DNA of 64,000 bases from Corynebacterium atypicum (lineage in GTDB: Bacteria > Actinomycetota > Actinomycetes > Mycobacteriales > Mycobacteriaceae), in contig NZ_CP008944.1 in assembly GCF_000732945.1 (NCBI RefSeq), forward strand, positions 1,417,784 to 1,481,783, given 5' to 3'. The notes under the pieces are model-generated. The model saw nothing but the letters and a program-made list of their open reading frames with translations. It had not been told where the DNA came from and did not search any database. Shown piece by piece: positions 7,824 through 17,409 of the stretch. Every line of letters starts with the position of its first letter. Position 1 is the first letter of the stretch. A program made the translations under genes and the position numbers.

Positions 7824-9252
7824 ATGTCCAACGATCTCCGGCTTGACGGCCGGGTCATCCAGAACTGGAACCCCGAGAAAGCGGAAAACTGGGATTCGAA
7901 GACCGCATGGAAGACGCTGGGAGTCTCGACCTTCGCGCTCACCATCGGGTTTTGTACCTGGTACATCGTCTCCGCGATCGCCTTGGTACTCAACGATATC
8001 GGCTTCGAACTCTCGAAGAGCCAGCTCTACTGGCTCACCGCCATCCCGGGCCTGGCCTGCGGACTGTTCCGCCTGGTCTTTATGTTCCTGCCGCCGGTGA
8101 TGGGCACCCGCAAGCTCGTCACCATGTCCTCGCTGCTGTTTTTGATCCCGATGTTCGGGGTGGTTCTTCGCGGTCCAGGACACCTCGACGCCGTTCTGGT
8201 GGCTGCTCACACTCGCCTTCCTCGCCGGCATCGGCGGCGGAGTCTTCTCCGGGTTCATGCCCTCTACCGGGTACTTCTTCCCTAAGCGGCTGTCCGGCAC
8301 CGCGCTCGGCCTGCAGGCCGGCATCGGCAACCTCGGGATGTCTATCATCCAGTTCCTCGGCCCCTGGGCCATGGGCTTCGGACTGTTGGGCATCAGCTTT
8401 ATCGCGCCGCAGACCAACGCCACTACCGGTGAGCCGATTTATGTCCACAACGCGGCGGCCGTGCTCATGCCTTGGGCCGTCGTCGCCGCGATCCTGGCCT
8501 GGTCGCTGCTCAAAGACGTGCCCGTCAAGGCGAACTTCCGCCAGCAGATCGACATCTTTGGCAACAAGAACACCTGGATCCTCACCATCGCCTACCTCAT
8601 GGCCTTCGGCGCGTTTTCCGGGTTCTCCGCCCAATTCGGGCTCTTGATCAACAATATCTTCGGGCGCGACAGCCAGTTCGCCGAGACCTTCGACCCGGCG
8701 GCGCTGCCCGCCGGCGTAAGCTTCGCGTTCCTCGGGCCGCTCATCGGAGCCGGGGTCCGCGCGCTCTGGGGCCCGCTGTGCGACCGCTTCGGCGGCGCCA
8801 TCTGGACCTTCCTCGGCGGCTGCGGGATGACGGTCTGCCTCGCCTGGGCTGCGCTCTACCTCAACCCCTCGGACCCCAGCGAGTTCTGGTGGTTCCTCGC
8901 GGCCATGCTCGGCATGTTCTTCTTCTCCGGCTGGGCCAACGCGGGCACCTTCAAGCAGATGCCGATGATCCTGCCGCCCCGGCAGGCCGGCGGCGTGATC
9001 GGCTGGACCGGCGCGATCGCCGCCTTCGGCCCCTTCATCGTCGGCGTGATGATCTCGGGAATCGGCGCGACCGCTTTCTTCTGGGGCTGCGTCGTCTTCT
9101 TCATCATCGCCACCGCCCTGGTGTGGATCTACTACGCCCGGCCGGGCGCACCCTTCCCCGGGCTAGCCACCGCCCGCCACCTCTTCGCGCCGCCGCGTTG
9201 CCCCGGTCGGCGCGGGATAAAACTTCACACTCCTTCCCGTTTCGTGCACTAG
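7824..9252 (+). CDS. narK: Nitrate/nitrite transporter NarK, frameshifted
   Basis: Major-facilitator nitrate/nitrite transporter feeding the adjacent nitrate reductase. ATG at 7824 follows an AAGGTGG ribosome site. The first frame encodes TM1-3 (FALTIGFCTWYIVSAIALVL...) and runs out of phase at a GGGG run (8157-8160). Removing one G restores MFGWFFAVQDTSTPFWW and joins the second frame, which carries GIGGGVFSGFMPSTGYFFPK and the remaining helices. A second indel is likely at CCCC (9156-9159): the family-like end GAPFPG would then stop at 9166, whereas the frame as read continues to 9252 with an unrelated 29-residue tail. narG begins 13 bp further on. Confidence 0.88.
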
Positions 9253-9265
9253 GACTAGAAAAACC

Positions 9266-12200
9266 ATGACCACTTCGACCCACTCGGGCCAGAAAGACGA
9301 CGCGAACCCGCTGTTTAAACTAGGCAGCTTCGTACGCAAGGGGTCCACCGGCTCGCACAGCCAACAGCTCTTCCTCTCCGGGGGCAGGCAGGCGGACGTT
9401 TTCTACCGCGACCGCTGGGCCTTTGACAAGATGGTGCGATCCACCCACGGCGTGAACTGCACCGGCTCGTGCTCCTGGAAGGTCTACGTCAAAGACGGCG
9501 TGATCACCTGGGAGTCCCAGGCCGTGGACTACCCTTCCACCGGATCCGAGATGCCCGATTACGAGCCGCGCGGCTGCCCCAGGGGGGCGTCGTTTAGCTG
9601 GTATACATACTCTCCCACCCGCATCCGCTACCCCTACGCCCGTGGCACGCTCGTCGACATGTACCGCGAGGCCAAAGAGCGCCTCGGCGACCCGGTGCTG
9701 GCCTGGCGCGACATCCAAGAAGACCCGGACAAGCGCGCCCGCTACGTCTCCGCCCGCGGCAAGGGCGGCATGATCCGCATCCCGTACACCGAGGCCATCG
9801 AGATGGCGGCGGCCGCCCACGTCTACACCATCAAGCAGTGGGGCCCGGACCGCATCGCGGGCTTCACGGTGATCCCCGCGATGTCGCAAGTCTCCTACGG
9901 CGCCGGGACCCGCTTTTTGGAGCTCATCGGCGGCGTGGCGCTCTCCTTCTACGACTGGTACGCGGACTTTCCCCGGCCAGCCCGCAGACCTTCGGCGACC
10001 AGACCGACGTCCCCGAATCGGGCGACTGGTATAACTCCAGCTACCTGATGATGTGGGGCTCGAACATCCCGGTGACCCGCACCCCGGACTCACACTTTAT
10101 GGTGGAAACCCGCTACCAGGGCACCAAGATCGTCGTCGTCTCCCCCGACTTCGCCGACTCAACCAAGTTCGCCGACGAGTGGCTGCGCATCAACCCCGAG
10201 ACCGACAGCGCGCTGGCCTTCGCCATGGGCCACGTGATCCTCTCCGAGTTCCATGTCCGCGAGCGCACCCCGTACTTCATGGACTACATGCGTCGGTTCA
10301 CTGACGCCCCCTTCCTCGTCGAGCTCGACGCACACGAAGCCGGCGGGTTCGTCCCGGGCAAGTTCCTCACCGCCTCCGAGGTCTCGGACCCGGAGCTGCA
10401 CGACTCGCCCAACGCCGAGCACCGCCTGCTCGTCATGGAAGCCGACGGCGCGGTCAAGGACCCCGGCGGCACCATCGCCGACCGCTACGGCGACGACGGC
10501 GTGGGCAAGTGGAACCTACGCCTCGACGGCGTCGACCCCGTCATGTCCATCGCCGACGTGCACAACTCGCAGGCCGCCGGAGAGAAGGCCCACGGTGCGC
10601 ACGCGCTGACGAGTGCGGCCCCGGAGACCGCCGAGCTGCTCCTGCCGCGCTTCGACCTGCCGGCGAACCCGGACGACGACCCGGCCGGCCCCGTCGGCGC
10701 CGGGATCGTGCGCCGCGGCGTGCCTGTCGCACGCGTCGGAAACAAGCTCGTCACCACCGTCTTCGACCTCATGCTCGCCCACTATGGGGTCAACCGCCCA
10801 GAGCTCAACCTGCCCGGCACCTGGCCGAGCGGCTACGACGACGCCGAGGTGGGAACGCCCGCGTGGGCCGAGGAGCTCACCGGGGTTCCCGCGGCCGGAT
10901 GCGAGCGGGTGGCGCGCGAGTTTGCCCAGAACGCCGTCGATTCAAAGGGTCGCTCCCAGATCATCATGGGCGCCGGCGTCAACCACTACTTCAACGCGGA
11001 CAGCCACTACCGAACCTTCCTCGCACTGACCTCCATGTGCGGCACGCAAGGGGTCAACGGCGGCGGCTGGGCGCACTACGTGAGGCAGGAAAAACTGCGC
11101 CCCATGAACGGCTGGGCGCAGTACGCCTTCGGGCTGGACTGGTCGCGCCCGCCGCGGCAGATGATCACCACCGGCTTCTATTACCTAACCACCTCGCAGT
11201 GGCGCTACGACTCGACGCGCGCGGCACGCCTGGCCTCGCCCTTGGCCACTCATGGCACCGTCGGCGAAAAGCTCACCTCGGACACGCTCATCGAGGCGAT
11301 GAAGCGCGGGTGGATGCCCGCCTACCCACAGTTCAACCGCAACTCGCTCACGCTTGCCGACGCCGCGGACGCCGCCGGCATGGACGTCAAGGACTACATC
11401 GTCGAGCAACTGCGCACCGGCGAGATGGAGTTCGCCTGCGAAGACCCGGACAACCCGGTCAACTTCCCGCGCATCCTGCTGAACTGGCGGACCAACCTCA
11501 TGGGGTCGTCGGCAAAGGGCACCGAGTTCTTCCTGCGCCACATGCTGGGCGTCGATTCCGACGCCACGGCCGAGGAGCTCGCCGAGGGCAACCGACCGGC
11601 GTCCATCCGCTGGCGGGAAAACGCCCCCACCGGCAAGCTCGACCTGATGATGACCACGGACTTCCGCACGACGTCCACCACCTTGGTCTCCGACATCGTG
11701 CTGCCGGCAGCGACGTGGTATGAGAAGAACGATCTGTCGACGACCGACATGCACCCGTTCATCCACTCCTTCAACGCGGCGATCAACCCGCCGTGGGAGG
11801 CGCGCAGCGACTTCGAGGTCTTCCGCGACTTGGCCCAAGCCTTCTCCGAGCTCACTGTCGAGTGGCTGGGCACGCAGCGCGACGTGGTCACCGCCCCGCT
11901 GGGCCACGACTCTCCGGACGAGCTGGCCAACGCGCGCGGCGTCGTGCCCGACTTGACAGAGACCGGGCTCATCCCCGGCAAGACGATGGCCAAGCTGATC
12001 CCGGTGGAGCGCGACTGCACCAAGATCTTTGAAAAATGGCTGCACTTTGGGCCGCTGACCGCCAAGCTGGGCACCGGCACGCACGGCACGGCGTACAACG
12101 TGGCCAAGCAGGTCGACGAGCTGGCCCTGATCAACTCCACCGGCGAGACCTCGATCGGCGAGCGGCCCATGTTGGACACGGCCCCCAAGGTCATCGAGAC

Positions 12201-13056
12201 GATCCTGCACCTTTCCGGCGTATCTAACGGCGAGGTGGCGCTGGAGGGCTTCAAGAACCAGTCCAAGCGCGTGGGCACCGACATGACGGTCGAGGTCGCG
12301 GACTCTGTGGGCGCGCGGATCAACTGGGACATGATCAAGGAGCGCCCCGCAGAGGTGATCTCCTCGCCGGAGTGGACCGGCTCGAAGAAGAACGGCCGGC
12401 GCTACACCGCGTTCTCGCTCAACCTGGAGTACCAGAAGCCCTGGCACACGATCTCCGGGCGTATGCACTACTACCTCGACCACGACTGGTTCCAGGATTA
12501 CGGCGAGGCGCTGCCGATCTACCGGCCGCCCTTCGACCACGTGCACATCAACGGCGAGGTCGGGCCCGGCGAAACCGGCCGGGCCGCGCACGGCGAGCCC
12601 GAGGTAACCGTGCGCTACCTCACCCCACACAACAAGTGGTCGATCCACTCGCAGTACCACGACAACCTACACGTGCTGTCGATCTCGCGCGGCGGACAGG
12701 TGATCTGGATGCCCAACAAGGACGCCGAGGCCGTCGGCATCAAGGACAACGACTGGATCGAGGCCTACAACCGCAACGGCATCGTTACCGCACGCGCGAT
12801 CGTCTCGCACCGCATCCCCGCCGGCACCGTGTTTATGAACCACGCCCAAGAGCGCACGACCGGCACCCCGGTCAACGAGTACACCGGCCGCCGCGGCGGC
12901 ACGCACAACTCGCTGACCCGGATCATGATCAAACCCATTCACGTCGCCGGCGGCTACGGGCACCTGACCTACGGCTTTAACTACATCGGGCCCACCGGCA
13001 ATAACCGCGACGAGGTCACTCGGATCCGTCGCCGCTCCCAGGAGGTTGAGTACTGA
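9266..13056 (+). CDS. narG: Respiratory nitrate reductase alpha subunit NarG, frameshifted
   Basis: Catalytic bis-MGD molybdenum subunit that reduces nitrate at the membrane with electrons from NarH/NarI. The N-terminal frame has STHGVNCTGSCSWKVYVKDG, the His/Cys ligands of the FS0 [4Fe-4S] cluster, then YEPRGCPRGASFSWY. It runs off at 9968-9975 (TTTCCCCGG); inserting one base rejoins SPASPQTFGDQTDVPESGDW and YLMMWGSN in the next frame, the expected NarG continuation with the molybdenum-proximal Asp region. The rest is uninterrupted to 13056, ending with the GRRGGTHNSLTRI and HLTYGFNYIGP region. Total about 1263 codons, normal for NarG. It overlaps the narH start by 1 bp. Confidence 0.93.
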
Positions 13057-14618
13057 TGAAGGTTATGGCACAGATCGCGATGGTGATGAACCTGGATAAG
13101 TGCATCGGCTGCCACACCTGCTCGGTCACCTGCAAGCAGGCCTGGACCAACCGCGAAGGCACCGAGTACATCTGGTTCAACAACGTCGAGACCCGCCCCG
13201 GCGTGGGATATCCGCGCGAGTGGGAGGACCAGGAACGCTGGGAGGGCGGCTGGCAGCGCACCAGCTCCGGCGGGCTTAAACCCCGTGCGGGCGGCCAACT
13301 GAAGACGCTCATGACGATCTTCCACAACCCGAAGCTGCCCAGCATCGAGGATTACTACGAGCCGTGGACGTACCAGTATGAGAAGCTGATGTCCGCGCCG
13401 GCAGGTCAGCGCACTCAGCCGACCGCGCGCCCGATCTCGCAGCTCGACAGCCGCCCGATCGACAAGGTCGAGTGGTCTTCGAACTGGGACGATAACCTGG
13501 GCGGCTCGACCGCGACGCTGGACAACGACCCGGTGCTCCACCAGATGAACCTTGAGGTGAAGAAGAACATCGAGGATTCCTTCATGTTCTACCTGCCCCG
13601 CATCTGCGAGCACTGCCTGAACCCCACTTGCGTGTCGTCCTGCCCCTCGGGCGCGATGTACAAGCGCACCGAAGACGGCATCGTCCTCGTCGACCAGGAC
13701 CGCTGCCGTGGCTGGCGGATGTGCGTGTCGGGTTGCCCGTACAAGAAGGTCTACTTCAACCACAAGACGGGCAAGGCGGAAAAGTGCACCCTGTGCTACC
13801 CGCGTCTGGAGGTGGGCCAGCCGACGGTGTGCTCGGAGACCTGCGTGGGCCGCCTGCGCTACCTCGGCGTGCTACTCTACGACGCCGACCGCGTCGCCGA
13901 CGTCGCCGCCACGGAAAACGAGCAGGACTTGTTCGAGGCCCAGAAATCGCTGTTTTTGGACCCGCACGACCCGCGGGTGGTCGCTGCTGCCGGCGAGGAG
14001 GGCATCCCGTCCTCGTGGATTGCGGCCGCGCAGCAGTCGCCGATCTACGATCTGATCTTCACCTACGGTCTGGCGCTGCCGCTGCACCCGGAGTTCCGCA
14101 CCCTGCCGATGGTCTGGTACATCCCGCCGCTTTCGCCGGTGGTCGACCAAGTCACGGCCAGCGGGAACGACGGAGAGGATCACCGGATCCTGCTCACCGC
14201 GCTTTCTACCATGCGCATCCCGTTGGAGTACCTGGCCGGGCTGTTTACCGCCGGGGACACGGTGCCGGTGGAGAAATCGCTGCGTCGGCTGGCGGCCATG
14301 CGTTCGTACATGCGCGATATCAACCTGGGCCGCGAGCCCAACGAGGAGATCGCCGCCGCGATCGGGATGACGGGCAAGCAGATTCAAAAGATGTACCGGC
14401 TTCTGGCCATCGCCAAATACGACGACCGCTACGTCATTCCCACTGCCTCCCCCGAGTCGCCGCGCGGGATCACTTCGTTGGATCCGTTTGGCGACGCCGA
14501 TCCGGGCGCGGGCATGGGCGCACCTGCGGCGTGCTCGCCCGGGCGGGCGCCACAGGTCTCACTGGCTAGCTGGACCCCGGGCGAACGCCCGGCGGCCATG
14601 TTCCCGCAGGGCAGGTGA
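13056..14618 (+). CDS. narH: Respiratory nitrate reductase beta subunit NarH
   Basis: 520 residues, intact. Iron-sulfur electron-transfer subunit between NarI and NarG. Cys motifs appear in NarH order: CIGCHTCSVTCKQAW at residues about 15-29, CEHCLNPTCVSSCPSGAMY (about 186-204), CRGWRMCVSGCPYKK, in which Trp replaces one Cys as in the [3Fe-4S] cluster of NarH, and CTLCYPRLEVGQPTVCSETC. The stop overlaps the narJ GTG start by 4 bp. Confidence 0.97.
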   Translation: MKVMAQIAMVMNLDKCIGCHTCSVTCKQAWTNREGTEYIWFNNVETRPGVGYPREWEDQERWEGGWQRTSSGGLKPRAGGQLKTLMTIFHNPKLPSIEDYYEPWTYQYEKLMSAPAGQRTQPTARPISQLDSRPIDKVEWSSNWDDNLGGSTATLDNDPVLHQMNLEVKKNIEDSFMFYLPRICEHCLNPTCVSSCPSGAMYKRTEDGIVLVDQDRCRGWRMCVSGCPYKKVYFNHKTGKAEKCTLCYPRLEVGQPTVCSETCVGRLRYLGVLLYDADRVADVAATENEQDLFEAQKSLFLDPHDPRVVAAAGEEGIPSSWIAAAQQSPIYDLIFTYGLALPLHPEFRTLPMVWYIPPLSPVVDQVTASGNDGEDHRILLTALSTMRIPLEYLAGLFTAGDTVPVEKSLRRLAAMRSYMRDINLGREPNEEIAAAIGMTGKQIQKMYRLLAIAKYDDRYVIPTASPESPRGITSLDPFGDADPGAGMGAPAACSPGRAPQVSLASWTPGERPAAMFPQGR

Positions 14619-15343
14619 TACCGGTGAGACCGAGAAAGCGTACCTTCTTCGGCGCGCCGGCCACCCGCGGCGTCGATAATGCCCCCGTCTCCGCCGCCGA
14701 GCAGCGCGCGGTGTTCATGGCCGCCTCCGTCCTGCTCGACTACCCCGGCGAGGATTTCCTCGACCGCCTCAAGATCGTTGGCGACGAGGCGCGGCGCATG
14801 GAATCTGCCGCGGGGGCGGAACTTACCGAGTTCGTCCGCGTGGCCCAGGCTCGCGGCAGGCGCGACATGGAAATCGACTACGTGGAGACCTTCGACCAGC
14901 GTCGCCGCTGCTCGCTCTACCTGACGTATTACGCGGTTGGCGATACGCGCCAGCGCGGCGCCGCGCTCTTGGCCTTCCGCCAGCAGCTTCGCGCGCTGGG
15001 CTTCGAGCAGGACCGCGAGGAACTGCCCGACCACCTCTGCGTCATCTTGGAGGCGGCGGCGCTTGCGGAACCCGCGCGCTTCGGCAACGCCGTGGAGATC
15101 TTGAGCGCCTATCGCGACGCCCTCGAGGTGCTCCACACCGCCCTGGCACACCAGGATTCCCCCTGGGTGCACATCATCCGCGCGGTCTGCCTCGCGCTAC
15201 CGCCGCTGGACCAAGAGACCACCGACCGCTATCTGGAGCTCATCCGCTCCGGTCCCCCGGCTGAGATGGTGGGGCTCGGCAGCCCCCCTGCCTTTTCCCA
15301 CGCACGCGGCCGCCCGATAAGTAGGAACAGGAACGAGGAATAA
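14615..15343 (+). CDS. narJ: Nitrate reductase assembly chaperone NarJ
   Basis: 242 residues from a GTG start overlapping the narH stop. NarJ is a cytoplasmic chaperone that helps load Moco into NarG and is not part of the final enzyme. Recognisable TorD/NarJ features are ASVLLDYPGEDFLDRL near the N terminus, YVETFDQRRRCSLYLTYY (family motif FDxxxRxxLxLT/YY, about residues 88-105), and GDTRQRGAALLAF. An ATG at the same locus in this frame is not available near the motif, so GTG is the best start. narI follows after 2 bp. Confidence 0.95.
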   Translation: MIPVRPRKRTFFGAPATRGVDNAPVSAAEQRAVFMAASVLLDYPGEDFLDRLKIVGDEARRMESAAGAELTEFVRVAQARGRRDMEIDYVETFDQRRRCSLYLTYYAVGDTRQRGAALLAFRQQLRALGFEQDREELPDHLCVILEAAALAEPARFGNAVEILSAYRDALEVLHTALAHQDSPWVHIIRAVCLALPPLDQETTDRYLELIRSGPPAEMVGLGSPPAFSHARGRPISRNRNEE

Positions 15344-15345
15344 TC

Positions 15346-16125
15346 ATGAGTACCTTCGAGCTCTTCTTGTGGGTGGCCTACCCGTGGCTGGCGCTCGCGG
15401 CTTTTGTGGTCGGTTTGGTGTGGCGTTGGCGCTACGACCAGTTTGGGTGGACGAGCCACTCCTCCCAGATCTACGAGTCCCGCCTGCTGCGGATCACCTC
15501 CCCGCTGTTCCACTGGGGCATCATCTTTGTCTTCGTCGGCCACGTGATGGGCCTGGCGTTTCCTAAGTCGTTTACCCGGGCGATCGGGATTTCCGACGCC
15601 GCGTACCACCTCATCGCGACGATCCCGGGCACGATCGCGGCGGCGATGGTCATCATCGGGTTGCTCGGCCTGCTTTACCGGCGTGTGGTCAAGCGCTCGG
15701 TGTTCCTGGCCACCTCCCCCTCAGACAAGGTGATGTACGTGCTGCTCAGCCTGGCGATCCTGTCGGGTGCGGTGGCGACGATCTCGCTGCAGGTCTTCGG
15801 CGGCCCGCACGGGTATGACTACCGGGAGACCATCTCGCCGTGGATCCGCCAGCTGATGATCTTCAACCCGCAGCCCGAGCTGATGGCCGATGTGCCCTGG
15901 CAGTTCAAGGTGCACGTGGTCGCGGGGCTCACGCTGATCGCCTGCTGGCCGTTTACTCGGCTCGTGCACGCCTTCTCGGTGCCGCTGGGCTACCTGACCC
16001 GCCCCTACGTGGTCTACCGTTCGCGCGACATCCGCACTCAGCCGATGCAGCGCAACGTGGCCTGGGAGCCGGTGCGGTCGAATAAGGCGCAGCTCGACAA
16101 CGAGGCCAAGTGGTCCGGGGCCTAG
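15346..16125 (+). CDS. narI: Respiratory nitrate reductase gamma subunit NarI
   Basis: 259 residues. Membrane cytochrome b subunit that takes electrons from menaquinol. Five hydrophobic segments are visible, the first at about residues 3-25 (LFLWVAYPWLALAAFVVGLVW). Histidines in HWGIIFVFVGHVMG (helix 2) and in the helix KVHVVAGLTLIACWPFTRLVHAFS fit the haem-ligand positions of NarI. The C terminus YRSRD...RNVAWEP resembles the family tail. An ATG with GGAACGAGGA upstream fixes the start. It ends the narKGHJI unit. Confidence 0.96.
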   Translation: MSTFELFLWVAYPWLALAAFVVGLVWRWRYDQFGWTSHSSQIYESRLLRITSPLFHWGIIFVFVGHVMGLAFPKSFTRAIGISDAAYHLIATIPGTIAAAMVIIGLLGLLYRRVVKRSVFLATSPSDKVMYVLLSLAILSGAVATISLQVFGGPHGYDYRETISPWIRQLMIFNPQPELMADVPWQFKVHVVAGLTLIACWPFTRLVHAFSVPLGYLTRPYVVYRSRDIRTQPMQRNVAWEPVRSNKAQLDNEAKWSGA

Positions 16126-16473
16126 CCCCATCCCCCCGCGTGCCACCCCTGTACGTTCGTCCAGCCCGGGCTCGCCTGCGCGGGCGGCGTACGGGGGGCG
16201 GCCACCGCTTGAAGCACGCTCCTTACTTTCTCCATTTTTATCCGTACTTTTTTGACCTGGTCAGATACCACTTCGTAGGCGCCCGGCCGGCCCTTTCGGG
16301 CGCCGCCGCGGCGCGCGACCTCTTTCGCCTAGGCCCATTTAATACTGTTTTGCGCTATTTTTTAATGCGGGCAAAACCTTCTGGAAAAAGGAATAATGAT
16401 CCGTGTACGTGTGCCGCCCGAACGCGGCACTCCGCGAACGCACTGAAGTCTTTCCCGGAAGGAACCTTGGCCC
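16126..16473. other. Intergenic region narI-modA
   Basis: 348 bp without a credible gene. It contains GC-rich imperfect hairpins just after narI, then an AT-richer part from about 16215 that probably holds the modA promoter (TAATAC at about 16340), and a perfect 7-bp stem in the modA leader listed separately. Confidence 0.5.
16411..16430 (+). promoter_or_regulatory. Stem-loop in the modA leader
   Basis: GTGCCGC and GCGGCAC form a perfect 7-bp stem around CCGAAC, 43 bp before the modA ATG and upstream of the ribosome site GGAAGGAACC. It could be an operator (dyad) or an RNA hairpin; I do not recognise a molybdenum-cofactor riboswitch around it. Confidence 0.4.
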
Positions 16474-17304
16474 ATGAAGAAGACGCTCGCCGCCGTCTCG
16501 CTCGTCTCCGCCGCCGCAATCGCACTCGCCGGTTGCTCCCCGAGCAATGAGAACGACTCCACGGCCCAAGGCACCCAGGACAACGCCACGGCTACGGCCG
16601 CGCAGCAGTCCGAGAAGAGCAACGAGGCCGTAAACCTCACCGTGCTTGCCGCGGCGTCGACCCGCGTGCTCAACGACGACCTCGACGAGTTGACTAAGAA
16701 CCTCGATCAGCCGCTCAACCTCGAATACATCAACGGCGGGTCCTCCGGCCTGGTGCAGCAGCTTCAGGAGGGCCACCCGGGCGACGTGTTCATCTCTGCC
16801 GACAAGAAGAACATGGATAAGGCCGTCGATACGAACGTGGCCGCCAACCCGGTGGAGATCGCCCGCAACTCGATGGTGATGGTGGTGCCCAAGGGCAACC
16901 CGGGCAAGATCACCGGCGTCGACGACGGCTCGATGGACGGCAAGAACGTAGTGCTCTGCGACGAGCAGGTGCCCTGCGGCAACGTCTCCAAGGCGATCCA
17001 GGAGGACCTGGGCAAGAAGATCGAGGCGGTCTCGCTCGAGCAGTCCGTCTCTGACGTCCTGGGCAAGGTCACCTCGGGCGAGGCCGACGCCGGCTGGGTC
17101 TACCGCACCGACGCCCAAGCCGCCGGCGATGCCGTCGAGGTCATCGAGATCCCCAAGGCCGAAGACCACGTGAACTCCCTATACGCGGCGCTGACCGCGA
17201 ACTCCGAAAACCCCGAGGCGGCGCAGGAGCTCATCGACCTGCTGACCAGCGCCGACTTCGCCAAGGTCTGGGAGAGGTACGGCTTTACCCCGGTGGCCAA
17301 ATAG
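16474..17304 (+). CDS. modA: Molybdate ABC transporter substrate-binding lipoprotein ModA
   Basis: 276 residues. Signal peptide with lipobox IALAGCSPS (Cys about residue 22) for lipid anchoring. The mature part matches ModA: LTVLAAASTRVLNDDLDEL near the start, INGGSSGLVQQLQEGHPGDVFISADKKNMD (Ser and polar residues of the oxyanion site), ARNSMVMVVPKGNPG, and GEADAGWVYRTDA. It binds extracellular molybdate and delivers it to the ModBC protein encoded next, supplying the Moco genes and NarG nearby. A strong terminator follows at 17361-17388. Confidence 0.95.
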   Translation: MKKTLAAVSLVSAAAIALAGCSPSNENDSTAQGTQDNATATAAQQSEKSNEAVNLTVLAAASTRVLNDDLDELTKNLDQPLNLEYINGGSSGLVQQLQEGHPGDVFISADKKNMDKAVDTNVAANPVEIARNSMVMVVPKGNPGKITGVDDGSMDGKNVVLCDEQVPCGNVSKAIQEDLGKKIEAVSLEQSVSDVLGKVTSGEADAGWVYRTDAQAAGDAVEVIEIPKAEDHVNSLYAALTANSENPEAAQELIDLLTSADFAKVWERYGFTPVAK

Positions 17305-17360
17305 TACGCTGCGCGCCGCGCGCCAAGCTGCTCGTGCCGGCTATCCGGCCAAACCTTTTA

Positions 17361-17388
17361 CCCCGCCACTTTTTCGGCGGGGTTTTTA
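17361..17388 (+). terminator. Rho-independent terminator after modA
   Basis: CCCCGCC and GGCGGGG form a perfect 7-bp stem with loop ACTTTTTC, followed by TTTTT. It may reduce transcription into modBC relative to modA, giving excess binding protein. Confidence 0.85.
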
Positions 17389-17409
17389 AGTTGATCCACG
17401 CCTTTCGAA

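Noticed and set aside
11185..12660. Long minus-strand open frame inside narG
   Set aside because: Antisense shadow of a well-matched NarG sequence; composition is Arg/Val/Gly-rich with no domain recognised.
16126..16473. Molybdenum-cofactor riboswitch before modA
   Set aside because: Only a simple 7-bp stem was seen; I could not fit the multi-helix pattern of the known element.
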